Of a DNA stretch of 64,000 bases, positions 34,398 to 46,790 are shown piece after piece (position 1 is the first letter of the stretch; the number at the start of each line of letters is the position of its first letter). This DNA is from Dactylis glomerata (taxonomy: Eukaryota > Streptophyta > Magnoliopsida > Poales > Poaceae). The translations under genes were made by a program, and so were the position numbers. The stretch covers positions 4,331,559 through 4,395,558 of the forward strand of contig QXEO01000464.1 of assembly GCA_007115705.1 (NCBI GenBank). The letters run 5' to 3'. The notes under the pieces were generated by a model that was not told the origin of the DNA, searched no databases, and saw only the letters and a list, made by a program, of their open reading frames with translations.

Positions 34398-37300
34398 TGT
34401 GGTGACCCAGCATACCACTGCATGTGTAGTATGCAAGTCGTTGACATAACACCAATGAAACACCGTCTCACTAGTATTACATCGATCAGAGTGGTACAAC
34501 AGAAACATCGCAGGTCCAAGGTTGGTGCATAGGATTACAATTTCATCATACAGAACAGCTTCAGAACTTCCTCAACAGGTAGAGGTTTAGTCCTGGCGAC
34601 TACAAACGAGAAAGAGTACATTGAAGACTAAACTAGAGCTACCACTAATGCAGTTGGCTTGCTACAGAACTACCCTAGCTAATTAGGTTCTAGGATTAGG
34701 GAATTGGGTCCCTTCTATTCCTATTCTAGTTTTCCACCAAGCTTGGCGTAGCCGTTGACTTCATTGATAGTTCTGACATTGATAGAAGGCTTCGTCTTCG
34801 TCTTCAGTGTCTCGAGGTTGTCTCCTTGTGTTGCCTCCGATCTAAGCAAGGGTTACGAGGGAGTGGGGTGAGTAACGAGCGTTACCCAGCAAGTTCATAT
34901 AGGGAATAAGGTGTTTTATGCACTAGCTACAGCCTTAGACTCAAGAGTCGTTCGGCAATGCAAGTTATCGTAAACATTTCTTCAAGAGGTTGCTTTTATT
35001 TAGAAGAACTATGTCCATCAGTCTTCACAGGTTGATTAGAGCTTTGATGGGCTCCTTTCCTGCCATGTTCGCAGCTCCTTTCCGGAACAGGGAGTATCTT
35101 GATACTTTTTGTACACTCTGCAGAGGTGGTCACTTGTACCCATAGGAGATCAACACTTTGTTGCACATCCGAGTTGCATGCTCGTCCACACTTCTTGTGT
35201 ATGGGGCCCAGCCGTTGATCCGAGCCAATCACTGTTCCTTCCCGTGACCGTGCATACCCACCCTTTTGCGGCTCCAACTTCGGTTCGCTACCCTTGCCGG
35301 TCTACATTTTTAGTAGTTGCTGACCTCGCCATACTTGCCTTTCCTAGACAATGAGTTACCCCCACCGGATACGGTTACACTTCTTTTTGGTAACACCGGT
35401 CTCGGCACTCTACCCCCGTCGTTGCCGCAATCCATCATAGACCGCCAGAATCGTGAATTCATTAGGGGGAATCCACCTATCCCGAAGCTCCGCGTAGGGA
35501 GACAACTGCTCCGAAACGGCGCGTCCGTTGATATGCATGAGGGAAAAGATACAGCTGACTCTCCCGTCCCATTCCAGACCCTATGGTTGACCGTAGTTTA
35601 CGGCACAAGAATCACTGGTGACATTGGTTATTAGTCCTAGGTGAACATTCCCGGTACAGTGGGACCTCTACCATACTCTTACCATGGTCCCACTGCCCAC
35701 CTTCCTAGGTCGACAACCATTATGATTGCTAACCAGTAAACATATTCATTCAAGAAAAGCAGAACCTTTGCTTTTTAATGCAATCATAATTATAATACCA
35801 CCGGTATATTTGCAAGTACTTTATTAAAGATAACCAAGAGATATGAGCAAGAGTGAACTTGCCTTTCTGACCGCAAGATTATGCGAGTCAGGGTCTTCGA
35901 TACGATAGAAATCCCAATTCTGAAATAGCAATCATCATCCGGTAGGGATGATGTTAGAAATCTGCAGCATGATATGCATAAGATATGATATGCATCACTC
36001 TAAGCGTAACCTAATCCCGTTGATTTGTTATCATTGAATTATGGTGATTGATTTTTGATGTGTTCACTTTTAAATCACACCATAACATGGTTGTTAAGCA
36101 TTTTAGGTTTGATCACTATCAGGTGATATTAAAAGAATAAGACTTTAACAAGAGCTATTGTTTTCGGGTGTTATAATCATTCCTTGCTACAAGGGAATGA
36201 TGGTTAATGGTGAAAACATGAAGGTAACACTTTTAAGTTGCATCTTATAATTAGCAAGCACTTGGTTGATCATGGATATGCAAAGACAAAGTAAAGTATA
36301 CACAAAGTAATATCTAAGTATTTCGAGGGTTGACAACAATCTTAATATAACTTAGGGTTTTCATTTATAACTAAAAGGAATTGGTTTGATGCTTACTTTC
36401 AAGGTATCTCAAAAGAATAAATTTTGAAGAACACATTCTTTAAAAGGGTAATTAGTATTTAACTGATTTTAAGTGATTACAATTATTCTTAGGAACTTGG
36501 GTTAATTAATAGAACATGATTTTACTTGTTATAAGTTTCTAGGTCTTAACTAAGAATGTTAAAGTAATTGAGTTAATCATTCATCAAGGTTGAACTAAGC
36601 ATTTAGAACTAACTACTTATTACTGAATGAAAGTTGAGACATAACTTTAAATACAAGTTACAACTAATTTGTTGAGGTCCTCTATAATTTTAATACTTTT
36701 GAATTATCTATGAAAAGTAACTCTAGTGTTTAAGTGCTAATGGCAAAGCTGAAGATACTATAATAATGAGATAGTATCTACAATAAAGTTGTTTGAGTGT
36801 AAAAATAGTTACTACATAATTAGGGAAATTATTTGATTCCTAAATTTGATTCAAATTCATATTCAAAAATTGTACTTAAACATGTTTTTAAATTGCACTC
36901 AAGATTAATCCACACAAGCATATAATCTTATAGAACAAACAGATAGGTCTTAATTTTAGGATCATTTTGATATATTATTCTTATTTTTCTGACTAGAGAT
37001 GAAATAGTTATGATTTTTCTAAGTTTTGACTATTTCCAGGAATTTCTATTTGACTAGGAAAACCTTATTATACCGAGACAGACTTAGCCGCAGAGACGGA
37101 CAGGTGGGGGTATGGCCATGTCATCTGCCACGTTGGCAGGACCTAGTCAAAATGTTGACTGGCTAGGTTGACCTCACCGCCGGTGAGACAGAGAAGAACG
37201 GTGGTGACGCTCCAGGGCTTCTGGAGCTTCAAGAGATGGTCAAATCGAACCAGGGCCTCTCACTGAGCAGTTTAGGGGCGGCGCCCCCGAGTTTTGGTCA

Positions 37301-40300
37301 CCGGAGCATGCTCCGTCAAGCACACCTGCGGCGGTGGACTCCGGTCGGACCTCGAACTCACGCCATAGACTATACTGAGATGCAATAACCGGCTCCAGAG
37401 ATGCCCTAGCTAACCTTGACATCGATAAGATGCTTGGTGACGATGGACATGGTCGGAGACGAGTGGAGTTTCGCGGATTCCGGTGAGGTCCAGTGAAAAG
37501 GAATCCGTCGATTCGCAGCACTCATGGCTCCCCTTGACGAACTGCTCCTCCCAGATGATCTCCTTGATGAGGAGCTTCTCCTCGACTAGCCCATGGGCTC
37601 CGGGGTGGCTTCAATCGCCGGCTAGCCAGAATTTCTTCGGCGGTGACCTTCGGTGATGTGGAGAAGAAAGAGAGATTGAGAGGTGACGGCGGCCTTCTAG
37701 GGTTTTAGACGGTGGTGGACAACGTCTTATAAGCACTAGAGGGCGGCGGCGTGAATCTTAGCGCGACCGAGCGATGGCAGGACGACAACGAGCTGCTTCT
37801 TTGATCCAGAGGTTGAAGACGACGATTCCCCCTGGTGGGTCCCGCTTGTCATATAATGAACCGGTACGAGGACTGGGCTGATTGGTAGTTGGGCCGGCTC
37901 GGTGGGCTCTGGCTGGTAAGCGTTTCCTTTATTTTTTTCTGCTTCTTATTCTTTTCCTATTTCTGTTTTTCAGATTTGAATTCTATTTGAATTGGAATCC
38001 TGTTTTGCAGGTTTTGAGCTTGTGAGTTCTTCAAGATTTCATCTAGGATATAAAGTGAAACATTGTATTGCTCCCAGGGGAATTTTATGTGTATTAACAC
38101 ATAGAAATAACCTTGGTGTAATTAGAATTTGAATAGGGTGCAAATAGGGATAATCTAAATGTCATTTTTGTTGCTTTCAACATATTGATTTATGCTGGAA
38201 TCATTTCTATTTATATGTAGGGATATTGTCTTGCATATCCTTTTATAAAAGAATCTTTGAAGGTGATTTGAGATTAAGACATAGATGTACATAATCACAT
38301 GTGATATGGTTTCCAGCTGATGGATGTGAATTGGACTTAATTGAATTGATATAATTCTTGGATTTGGAGACAAGATATGATTCTAGAGCTTTGCTTATGA
38401 TCACAAGGTGATGAATAAGTTAGGAATATTAGAATATGTCCCACATGGATGGATAAAGGAAATATGATTTGCTATGCTTGAATTACCCTATTAAGAAAGT
38501 AGTTCACTCCTCAGATGAGACTAATGTGCCATAGCTTCAAGTCTAAACCATCAACTAAGATATAAACTTGTGGTCTTCTCCTACATATCTAGTTACTTGC
38601 CTAATGCAAACTTGAATACAAAGCAAGGTTGTCCATATGGTTTCCATAACAATGGGTATCTATTTGATTTGGCTATATGCAAAGATGCATCTCAAATAAT
38701 ATGTAAGTGAGTTGTTAGAGTGTGTACTAATTTATCTTAGCATGCTAGGTTGTATAAGCATTCACACAATTAACTATTGGTGTGTTCACTAACGAATGGC
38801 AGCTAAAGATAATGTTCTAACCTTTGTTATGCAAGTGTAGGTGTATGAATATTATGCATATGTTGATAGTAATTTCTTGGTACAGACATATGCATGATAT
38901 GAATAGCTACTCTACATTTTCTGGGTTTGATTTGCTTCCTAGTAAATTTTCTTGTTTGGTCTTGGTGCTCAAATGATCATTTAGATGTATGTGATATGCC
39001 CCTGGATCATGTATATGTTTTTAGCAGATGATTTCAGATCAGAGGCATATATTTCTCTTGCTTATGGTGAGTTCTTCCCTTTTCCCATTAACTACACTCC
39101 TCTCCACTCATACTAGACCAACCTGGTGGTCTTGTGAAGCTTGTTCTTCGGGAAATCTGATAAACCTGCGTCTTGTGGCATGCCTGCACCTCCTAGCTGC
39201 TTGACCTAATTCCTAATTGAACTAAGTAACCATTTGGTCTTGGTCTTGCTAGTTTGGTTCTTGTGGTTGTGCTGGTGTGGTGAATCCTGCCCTGTTGCTC
39301 AACTCATGAGCAGGGTGGATTGTGTGGTGGTGTTGCTGGTGTGATGTTGGTGTTTCTTGTGTGATGGTGGTGTTTCTTGGTCCTATAGAATGTATGAAAT
39401 GGCCCAAATTCGTTGGTGCCCTCATACCATGATTTTATGGTGTCAAGATGGATGCCAAGGGGTTCCTTTTATAGTGTTTTGATGTCCACCACAAGTTGAC
39501 ACCTCAAGTGGTGACTCTTGTTTTAATTTGGTGAGTAAGCTACTTGTTGTCAAGCTCTCACGCATGAGCATTACTTGGGGTTCAAGTAAAAGAAGATATT
39601 TTCAAGTGGATAACTATGAACATTACTTGGGGTTCAAGTATAGGAAGATATTTTCAAGTGGATAACTATCACAAGATATTTTCAAGTGAATAACTATCAC
39701 AAGATATTTTCAAGTGGATAACTATCCTAGGTGGCATGATGATTATCCTCTAATAATATTTATTTTGGATAGCCAAGTGGCATTTGGCACTAAATGGATT
39801 TGTGGCTGAATCAATTCATATTCTTATACATATTTGTAACTCATAATTGTATTGTTACCAATAGATTTTATATTAATTGTTTGGAAGTTTAACTTCCAAA
39901 GTTCATATTTGAAATGATCCTGTTATTGTGAATTATGCATATTGTCATATCTTATTTGTTCCTATTATCAGTTGTGCTCAAAATATCTAAGGTTAGCAAA
40001 GGTCATGTTCAAACTTTGAATGGTTCTACTTGATTTCACCAAGGCATGATCATAAGAGTTTCAAAATGATCAGAGTTATTTTTATTCAAATAGTTTGAAC
40101 TATTTAATGTAATGTAAATGAGTTTAGTTTTGTTATATCTCATATAGTTAATAAGTTATGATTTAAATAAGAATGGGTGGCTTTTATGCACTTTAGACCT
40201 TGTGGTTTACCAATTTTGGTAACAAGTTTAAGAGTGAATTATATAATACCCAGAAGTACTTGTTAATTATTTAAGTAGTTAAACTCTATTGTAAACTCCT

Positions 40301-40824
40301 CTAATCAACTTGGTACTAGGTTAGTCTCTCCCTCTTCTGAATTTGTGGATTAGATCCTAAAATATCATCTTAAGAGATGAGAATGATATTGGATTTGATA
40401 TAGAATCTCTCCTCTTGTCTTGGAGCTAAATAGACTTAGATGGGAAAGATTATGATAATCAAGATATGAAAATAAACTAGATTAAGAGTCAAGGTAAGAC
40501 TTGTGTTGTCTTCCTTCCAGCTAGGAATGGCTTCAATGATTTAGGTTTAAGAAATACCATGGTGATCATGGTAGAATTGGTTATAAGGTCCTAAAATGAT
40601 GTGTTAACATATTAATTATTCCTCACATTCATCTCCTTTTAGTTGTTGTACTTTATCGCACTTCAGTTGATGAGCTACTTCAATTCCATCAACTCAAGAG
40701 AAGCTTCAATCACTTTGACAAGTTTTATTTCAAAGCGCGAAAATTTCCCAGATTTTCTATGCAGGAATGCAATGCACACTTCTGTGTTCTCTCTATTTCT
40801 GGCCTCACATCCTGGGAAGTTACA
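34398..40824 (-). repeat. E5 LTR copy c (5' LTR)
   Basis: 6427 bp, ends GTTACA. Relative to copies a and b it lacks about 50 bp near 40650 (between gtact and ttatcgcac). Four-unit minisatellite at 39594-39725. Confidence 0.9.
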
Positions 40825-41339
40825 GTTTCTGTCACTCCCCCAGATTAAATAGAGGCATGAACCCACTATCGAGCATAAATACCCCCTCTTGGAGTCACTA
40901 GCAACTACTCGGCCAAGATAGCTACTAACAACGGAGAGCATGCAAGATCATAAACAACATAGAGATAACATAAGATAATATTCAGCACATCAACTCAATC
41001 ATAACACCAATATTCATCGGATCCCAACAAACACAACATGTAGAATTACATAACGGTGATCTCGATCATGTAAGGCAGCTCACGAGATCTAAACATGAAG
41101 CACATGGTGGAGAAGACAACCAACTAGCTACTGCTATGGACCCATAGTCCAAGGTAGACTACTCACTCATCATGCCGGAGGCAAGCATGGCGATGAAGAA
41201 GACCTCCAGTGGTGATTCCCCTCTCCGGCAGGGTGCCGGGAAGAGCTTCTAGACCCTCTCGATCTCGGGTCGACGGCAGCGGCGGATCACGATGTATTCT
41301 AGAAAAGTGATCGGGTGTTTAGGTTTTTCCCATCGGGGG

Positions 41340-41434
41340 GTCTTTATAGGCGAAGGGGCGGTGTCAGAAGTGGACCTGGTGGGGCTCACCACAAGTGGGC
41401 GCGGGCCAGCCCTAGGCCGCGCCCCCTGGTGGTG
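41340..41434 (-). promoter_or_regulatory. E2 LTR core promoter with upstream palindrome (5' LTR copy)
   Basis: Minus-strand cctataaagac at 41340-41350 and a palindrome at 41385-41434, undisturbed here. This is the copy that would drive E2 transcription if E5 did not split the LTR. Confidence 0.65.
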
Positions 41435-41724
41435 TGGCCCACTAGTGGCTCCTCTCCGTCTCCTCTTCGGTTCTCTGGAAGCTTCGGTAAATTTCTGGAT
41501 GTTTGGCTTTTGTTTCGTCCAATTCTGAGAATATTTCCTGTGTAACTTTTCTAAAACACAAAAACAGCAGAAAACAGGGAACTGGCACTGTGGCATCTCG
41601 TTAATAGGTTAGTTCCGGAAAATGCATAAAAATGCCACGAAGTGTAACAAAACACTAAGGAAATGGTGTAAAAACAAGCATGGAGCATCAAAAATTATGG
41701 ATACGTTGGAGACGTATCAGTCAT

Positions 41725-43072
41725 GTAGACGCTTGCTTGCATTGTTTTATTCATAATATGGTATGTTATTGTGGTATCCACCTCTGAAAATTTCATTTGA
41801 ATCGACTTGGCACATGCTCAAGCATGCATATGACTGAACAAAAAAGTCAATTAAGCCTCGATGATTTACTTTGCCTCAGAGTTCTTGTATCATTTTTATG
41901 CCTATGTTAATTTTGTATTGTCGCAAGGATGATTATAACAGTTATTGCTCTCTCGATTGTCGCTTCCCAGTCTTTTGCTAGCCTTCACTTGTACTGAGAG
42001 GGAATACTTCTCGTGCATCCAACTCCTGAAAACCAAGTAATCCAAAAGAGTCCACTATAAATTCCTATGCATGGTATTTCAAAGCCATTCCAAGTAAATT
42101 TTTGTGTGCTAACTTTCAAAACTTTCAACTACTTATCGTTTTGTGCCACTGTTAGCTCATGGGGACGTAGTGGTCGGAATTGCTATCTTTCATATTAAAT
42201 TAAGTACCCCTCGACTAGGCAGCTTCATCTGCTCATCATTAATTTTGCAAGGGAGCTGGTTAGACCATTATAATCTAATTCTAAAAAGAAATATAAAAAG
42301 GCACTCCTCCATGGTATGTGAAAGTTGGTGGGCACCTGATAGAATCGGTTAGCCATGGTTTGAGAAAGGAAAAAAGGTGGGGAGGAGTGCCAAAGCTTTA
42401 TAAAAGAGGACCAATGTGCCAAATTTTCAAAGAACTCGAAACCGCTCTCACTTATTTATTATGGAAGATAGCAAGTCCCCATTGCCAGTCGTTGACATGA
42501 AACAACCACCTCTCAAAATAAATTTTTATCTCTATTTTACAAATGAAAAGCTCTAGCACATGTTAAATCATTGCTTCCCTCTGCGAAGGGCCTTTCTTTT
42601 ACTTTTATGTTGAGTCTTCATCTTCTAACTTTTAAGCACCTTCTTGAGAGCATATCTGTTATTCTTAGTGTAATGTGCTTGTCCCAGAACACGGTTGATT
42701 GTGGTATAACTTTGATGCTTGTATCTTTGATATTTTTACTTCTAGTCTTCCTTTGGACTTCAGAGGTGCCTCCGCATTTATGTTTTGCTCCACAAATAAA
42801 GGCAAGCGGGATACCACTCTTTCATATCATTTATGAGCATTACAATCTTGCAACTTCTTATGTTTCATGTTGCTTGTTATTAGTGCATTGGCACTGTTTC
42901 ATAGCTTGCTTGACTATGAGGTAACATTAGTTGCATATTTCTTATTACGAATTGCCTAAGTATTTGATCATATAGTTAGTATATATACATCGTATGAAGC
43001 AAATGTGTTCGTGAAAGTTTCTTTTATCGCTCTCAGTTGTTAACTGAATTGCTTGAGGACAAGCAAATAGCT
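41725..43072 (+). other. E1 3' non-coding module, right part
   Basis: Continuation of 4852-5435 after E2. No supported ORF. Blocks at 41798-41830, 41935-42060 and 42568-42617 match the E2 3' region on the opposite strand in the same order. Confidence 0.75.
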
Positions 43073-43086
43073 AAGCTTGGGGGGAG
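43073..43086 (+). promoter_or_regulatory. E1 polypurine tract
   Basis: aagcttggggggag, ending one base before the 3' LTR start (tgatacatcc) at 43088. The same 14 bases occur at 4837-4850. Confidence 0.9.
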
Positions 43087-43178
43087 TTGATACATCCAAA
43101 ATATATCTACTTTCCCAAACACTTTTGCTATTGTTTCTCCTCTAATTTGTGTATTTTGAATGCAACTAACACGGACTA

Positions 43179-44917
43179 TGAAGGGATTCGCAGCAAAGTA
43201 AATAAAAAATTTTCCTACGGATGCGAACAAGAAAGCCAAGATCTAATCTAGGAGATGTAATCAACGAGAGAGGTAGATGAGATCTTCATACCCTTGAAGA
43301 TTCGCACAGCGGAAACGTTCAATAGAACGTGGTTGACGTAGTCGTACTTGCCGTCTCCTCCTCGCGATCCGATCCGATCCTACGCCGCAAGTGGCGGCGC
43401 CTCCGAGAGTTGCACACGTGCGGTGCAGCGACGTCTCCTCCTTCCTTGGTCCAGCAAGTATGGTGGAGAGATAGATTGGATCAGCAGCACGACGGCGTGG
43501 TGCTTATGGTGGAGAGTTTCTGCAGCAGGGCTTCGCCTACGTGCAGTCGCGAGAGAGAGAGAGAGTGGGAGGGCAGCAGTTGGCGGCTAGGGTTTGGGTC
43601 AGGGGTGAAGAGAGGGCTGCGCCCTTGCCCCCTATATATAGAGGGGTGGCCGGCCAAGGCCAGCTTGGCCTCTCCCCAAACCCTAGGGCGCCGACTTGGA
43701 GTAGGAAGAGTGGGGGGCAAGTTTTCCCCCTTTCCTTCTTTGAAGACTCCCTTAGGGTTTCCCCTTGGGCTGGCCGGCTGGGCCTTAGGGGCCTTGTGCG
43801 CCTGGCCCAAGGCGGCCAGGGCACTTCCCCTTAGGCCCACGCAGGCCTCCGTCAAGTGGGCCCACGTTGGTCCCACTCCGGAACCTTCTAGAACCTTCCG
43901 GTACAATACCGATAAACTCCGAAACCTTTCCGGAATCCAAAAACTGCTTTCCTTTATATGAATCTTATTCTCCGGACCATTCCGGAACCTCTCGTGACGT
44001 CCTGGATCTCATCCGAGACTCCGAACTAAAACTCATAAACCAATTATCCATTCTATCCTAGCATCGATACACGTTAAGTGTGTGACCCTACGGGTTCGAG
44101 AATATGTAGACATGATCTTCTATCAATAATCAACAGCGGGATCTGGAAACCCATATTGACTCCCACATATTCATCGATGATCATATCGAATGAACCACGA
44201 TGTCAGGATTCAATTAATCCCGTATATGTATTCCCTTCGTCACACGATATTTTACTCACCCGAGATTTGATCGTCGGTATCACCATACCTAGTTCAATCT
44301 CGTTCACAGCAAGTACTTTACTCGTTCCGTAATCCGATATCACTTCGTGATTAACTCCTTAACCACATGCTTGCAAGCGGTGTTGATATCGATTACCGAG
44401 TGGGCCCGAAGTATATCTCTCCGACTTGGGAGGGACAAATTCCATCTCGATACATACAACCCAACAAGTACTTTCCGATCACCTGAGAGACACCTTTATT
44501 ATCACCCTCACATAGGATGACGTTTGATGACTTCAAAGCTTTCTTCCGATACTAGGGAGTTGTATTATCTCATGGTCTAAGGAATACAATACATGACATA
44601 GGAAAAGCTTCGCAAAGATGAACACGATGACACGATCTAATTGCTCTGCTTTATTTGGGTCTGTCCATCATATCATTCTCCTAATGATATGATCTCATTA
44701 TTAATTGACAACTCATGTCTATGGTTAGGAAACCTTAACCATCATTAATCAATGAACTAGTCCATAGAGGCGTACTAGGGACACGGTGTTGTTCATAAAC
44801 CACACAAGTATTAATGTTTCCGATTAATACAATTATAGCATGGAGTATAAACATTATCATGAACAAGAAATATGATAATAACAATATTATTATTGCCTCT
44901 AGGGCATATTTCCTTCA
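43179..44917 (-). repeat. E3 LTR 1 (3' LTR)
   Basis: 1739 bp; differs from LTR 2 at only about five places that I see (for example near 43389, 43552, 43686 and 44241). Minus-strand TATA tatatata near 43633-43640. Confidence 0.92.
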
Positions 44918-45180
44918 GTCTCCCACTTGCACTAGAGTCAATAATCTAGTCATACTTGCGCCTTTAACACCTATGGCATTCCGGTGTTATTCATACGCGT
45001 TGCACGTGGTAAACCTTATCTACGGGTCTGACACTTTCAGGTCCGTTTGTATTTGCATATTCTTTTGCGTCAGCACGCATTACTCATCTTGTATGAGATA
45101 GCATCGTATAAACTTGGTCTTCTGGTGAGACCTTTGTTTCTTGGCCGAGACTATGTTGTCACTATTGTCATACAATAGGA

Positions 45181-45444
45181 CTACATAGTACTAGCACACT
45201 TAGAAAAATAGCGATATCCACCGTGCGTCGAAATACTCATTGGTCCGCACACATCGGTATGTATGATTTCCAATAAGTCCGTTGTTCGCTCCATTATACC
45301 GGAGAACGGGTTTTTGATCATCTTGCCTATGAGGCATGGCTTGCACGTGTCAAATGATTCAAAATCAAGAGACTCCAAAAGTCCATCAGAATGGAGTTTC
45401 TTCATGCGTTTTACGCCAATATGACCTGGACGACAGTGCCACAA
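45181..45444 (-). pseudogene. extra pre-integrase (gag_pre-integrs) fragment near the E3 3' end
   Basis: An open 87-codon frame containing WHCRPGHIGVKRMKKLHSDG, then CKPCLIGKM and the start of an integrase core (HTDVCGPM). This is the His/Cys zinc-binding domain that precedes integrase in Copia polyproteins. In minus orientation it lies after the reverse transcriptase, only about 260 bp before the 3' LTR, which is the wrong place. The native, more decayed version lies at about 47250-47480. An identical fragment is at 51884-52147 in the second interior copy. Confidence 0.75.
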
Positions 45445-45799
45445 ATAAGTTGGATTATCACTATCTACTTTGCATCTTTTATGCTGCTTCTAAAGCGATT
45501 ATATACTTAGCCCTCGTTGCAGTGTCCGCCACAATATTAACATTGGAACTCATCCAAGTCATCATGGAACTTTCTTCCATCTTATTATGCCACCTTCTAA
45601 AACAAATAGCTTCAAAAATTGAGATAAAATTTTACTTGTATGTGTGACAAAGCCAATGTAACTCATTGCAATGAACCATTTGTCACTTCTGTATACAGAA
45701 CATATTCTTACTTCTTCGAAAGTGCATAAGAATATCTTTTACTATTGTCCAACAATCATCATATGAATGCTATAACCTTTAGAGCATTGGACACATCTG

Positions 45800-46330
45800 G
45801 ATCTACATATCATGGTATACAAGATTGATAAAATCATTCTTGTGGTTTTACTCATCAAGTGTCAAAACAATTGATTCTTGCTCCAACCTCTTCCATGCAA
45901 CAAGAACCGTTCTTATTGTTTCCATATTGAATAAATTCAATATTTCATCTATGTACTCTGGCAAAACTATATTAGTGCCTCAATCTATCTGTATAGACAT
46001 TGATGCTTAATATTCTGGTTTTACCTAAGTCTTTCATCAAAAACTAATTTTTTTAATGAAAACTTAACAATATCAAGAAAAACACATTATTTCCAATAAA
46101 CGATATGTCACCTACATAAAGCATTAGAAATATGTCTTAGCGCTCCCACTTACTTTCTTGTAATACAAGCATGTTCAAATATCTTGATGAAATTAACACT
46201 TTAACATTTTCATCATTGAAGATTCCAACTTCGCTATGCTTACTTCTACCATAGAAGTTTGCATACATATCTAGGAACCTTTGAATCAACAAAACCCATT
46301 GGGTCGTGTCAGGTACACGTCCTTGGTGTG
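45800..46330 (-). pseudogene. E3 reverse transcriptase remnant
   Basis: The reverse complement around 46092-46123 reads LYVGDISFIG, matching the Copia reverse transcriptase LYVDD motif with the first catalytic Asp changed to Gly. Flanking blocks match Copia RT in order, but frames change often. Repeated in the second interior copy near 52800. Confidence 0.65.
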
Positions 46331-46510
46331 CATTCCGGTAGAGGAACGTTGTTTTGTTTATTCAACTAACATATCTCTATATGTAATTGTTGCTAGAATA
46401 ATTCATATGACGAAGTCAGGGCCCATCATTGCTTCTTTGTATATTGTTGGTTACTATTATCTAATAATATCTCGTCCTCAAATCTTATTATTTGATTACG
46501 ACCAACTTGG

Positions 46511-46790
46511 TTAAATAGGAACTTCGATGTCGTGACTACAACACATTGTAGACACGTGAGCTATGAATGCAGTTGCCGCTTCCAGAACATATTCTGGTGC
46601 TGCGCTACTTTGATCATCTTGCTCAGATTCAACAACCTCATCAAGTTCTATCTTCCTCCCACTTAAACCTTTCGCGAAAAACTCCTTCATAAGAAGTTCA
46701 CTTCTTTCAGTGACAATCACCTTTAATTGGGTTTATGGCAGAAGAAACACCCATCGACATTCTTTGGGATAACCTACAAAGACATACTAA
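46511..46790 (-). pseudogene. E3 linker and integrase C-terminal remnant
   Basis: 46511-46720 holds a KEFFAKGLSGRKIELDEV segment typical of the linker between integrase and reverse transcriptase in this Copia group. Next to it at about 46755-46790 the minus strand reads FVGYPKE, the conserved block after the integrase core. Same in 53214-53423 and beyond. Confidence 0.6.

Larger units (their letters stand above)
17999..40824 (-). mobile_element. E5: LARD-like giant non-autonomous LTR element, tandem three-LTR array
   Basis: 22.8 kb flanked by GTTTC (17994-17998 and 40825-40829), inserted in the E2 5' LTR. On the plus strand: full LTR (17999-24504), truncated interior (24505-27100), LTR lacking its first about 2.2 kb (27101-31371), full interior (31372-34397), full LTR (34398-40824). 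Outer ends are TGTGGTGACC and GTTACA. A tRNA-Met primer site and a PPT show minus orientation. No protein domain is visible; the size and lack of coding fit the LARD class. Confidence 0.9.
5436..41719 (-). mobile_element. E2: non-autonomous Gypsy LTR retrotransposon, split by E4 and E5
   Basis: Minus-strand element with TSD GTCAT. The 3' LTR is at 5436-12029 (interrupted by E4) and the 5' LTR at 17244-41719 (interrupted by E5). Without the insertions each LTR is 1645 bp. The interior, 12030-17243 (5214 bp), holds a primer-binding site, gag, protease and a long non-coding 3' region ending in a PPT; there is no reverse transcriptase or integrase. In the first 755 bp of the LTRs I count about five differences, so the insertion is not old. 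Confidence 0.93.
17244..41719 (-). repeat. E2 5' LTR, interrupted by E5
   Basis: Made of 17244-17998 and 40830-41719 (755 + 890 = 1645 bp), equal in length to the other LTR. E5 sits between the two parts. Confidence 0.93.

Noticed and set aside
17999..40824. Reading E5 as two separate overlapping insertions
   Set aside because: Only one TSD pair (GTTTC) encloses the whole block, and the inner junction at 27100 is interior-to-LTR without a TSD or PBS. A tandem array with a deletion is simpler.
20344..40850. Inferring from shared differences which two E5 LTRs are closest
   Set aside because: With three copies and no outgroup, each difference singles out one copy, so grouping cannot be inferred.
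43329..43961. 210-codon ORF and overlapping ORFs on the other strand
   Set aside because: Lies in the GC-rich promoter/leader part of the E3 LTR and is repeated in LTR 2 with an indel that breaks it. Not a gene.
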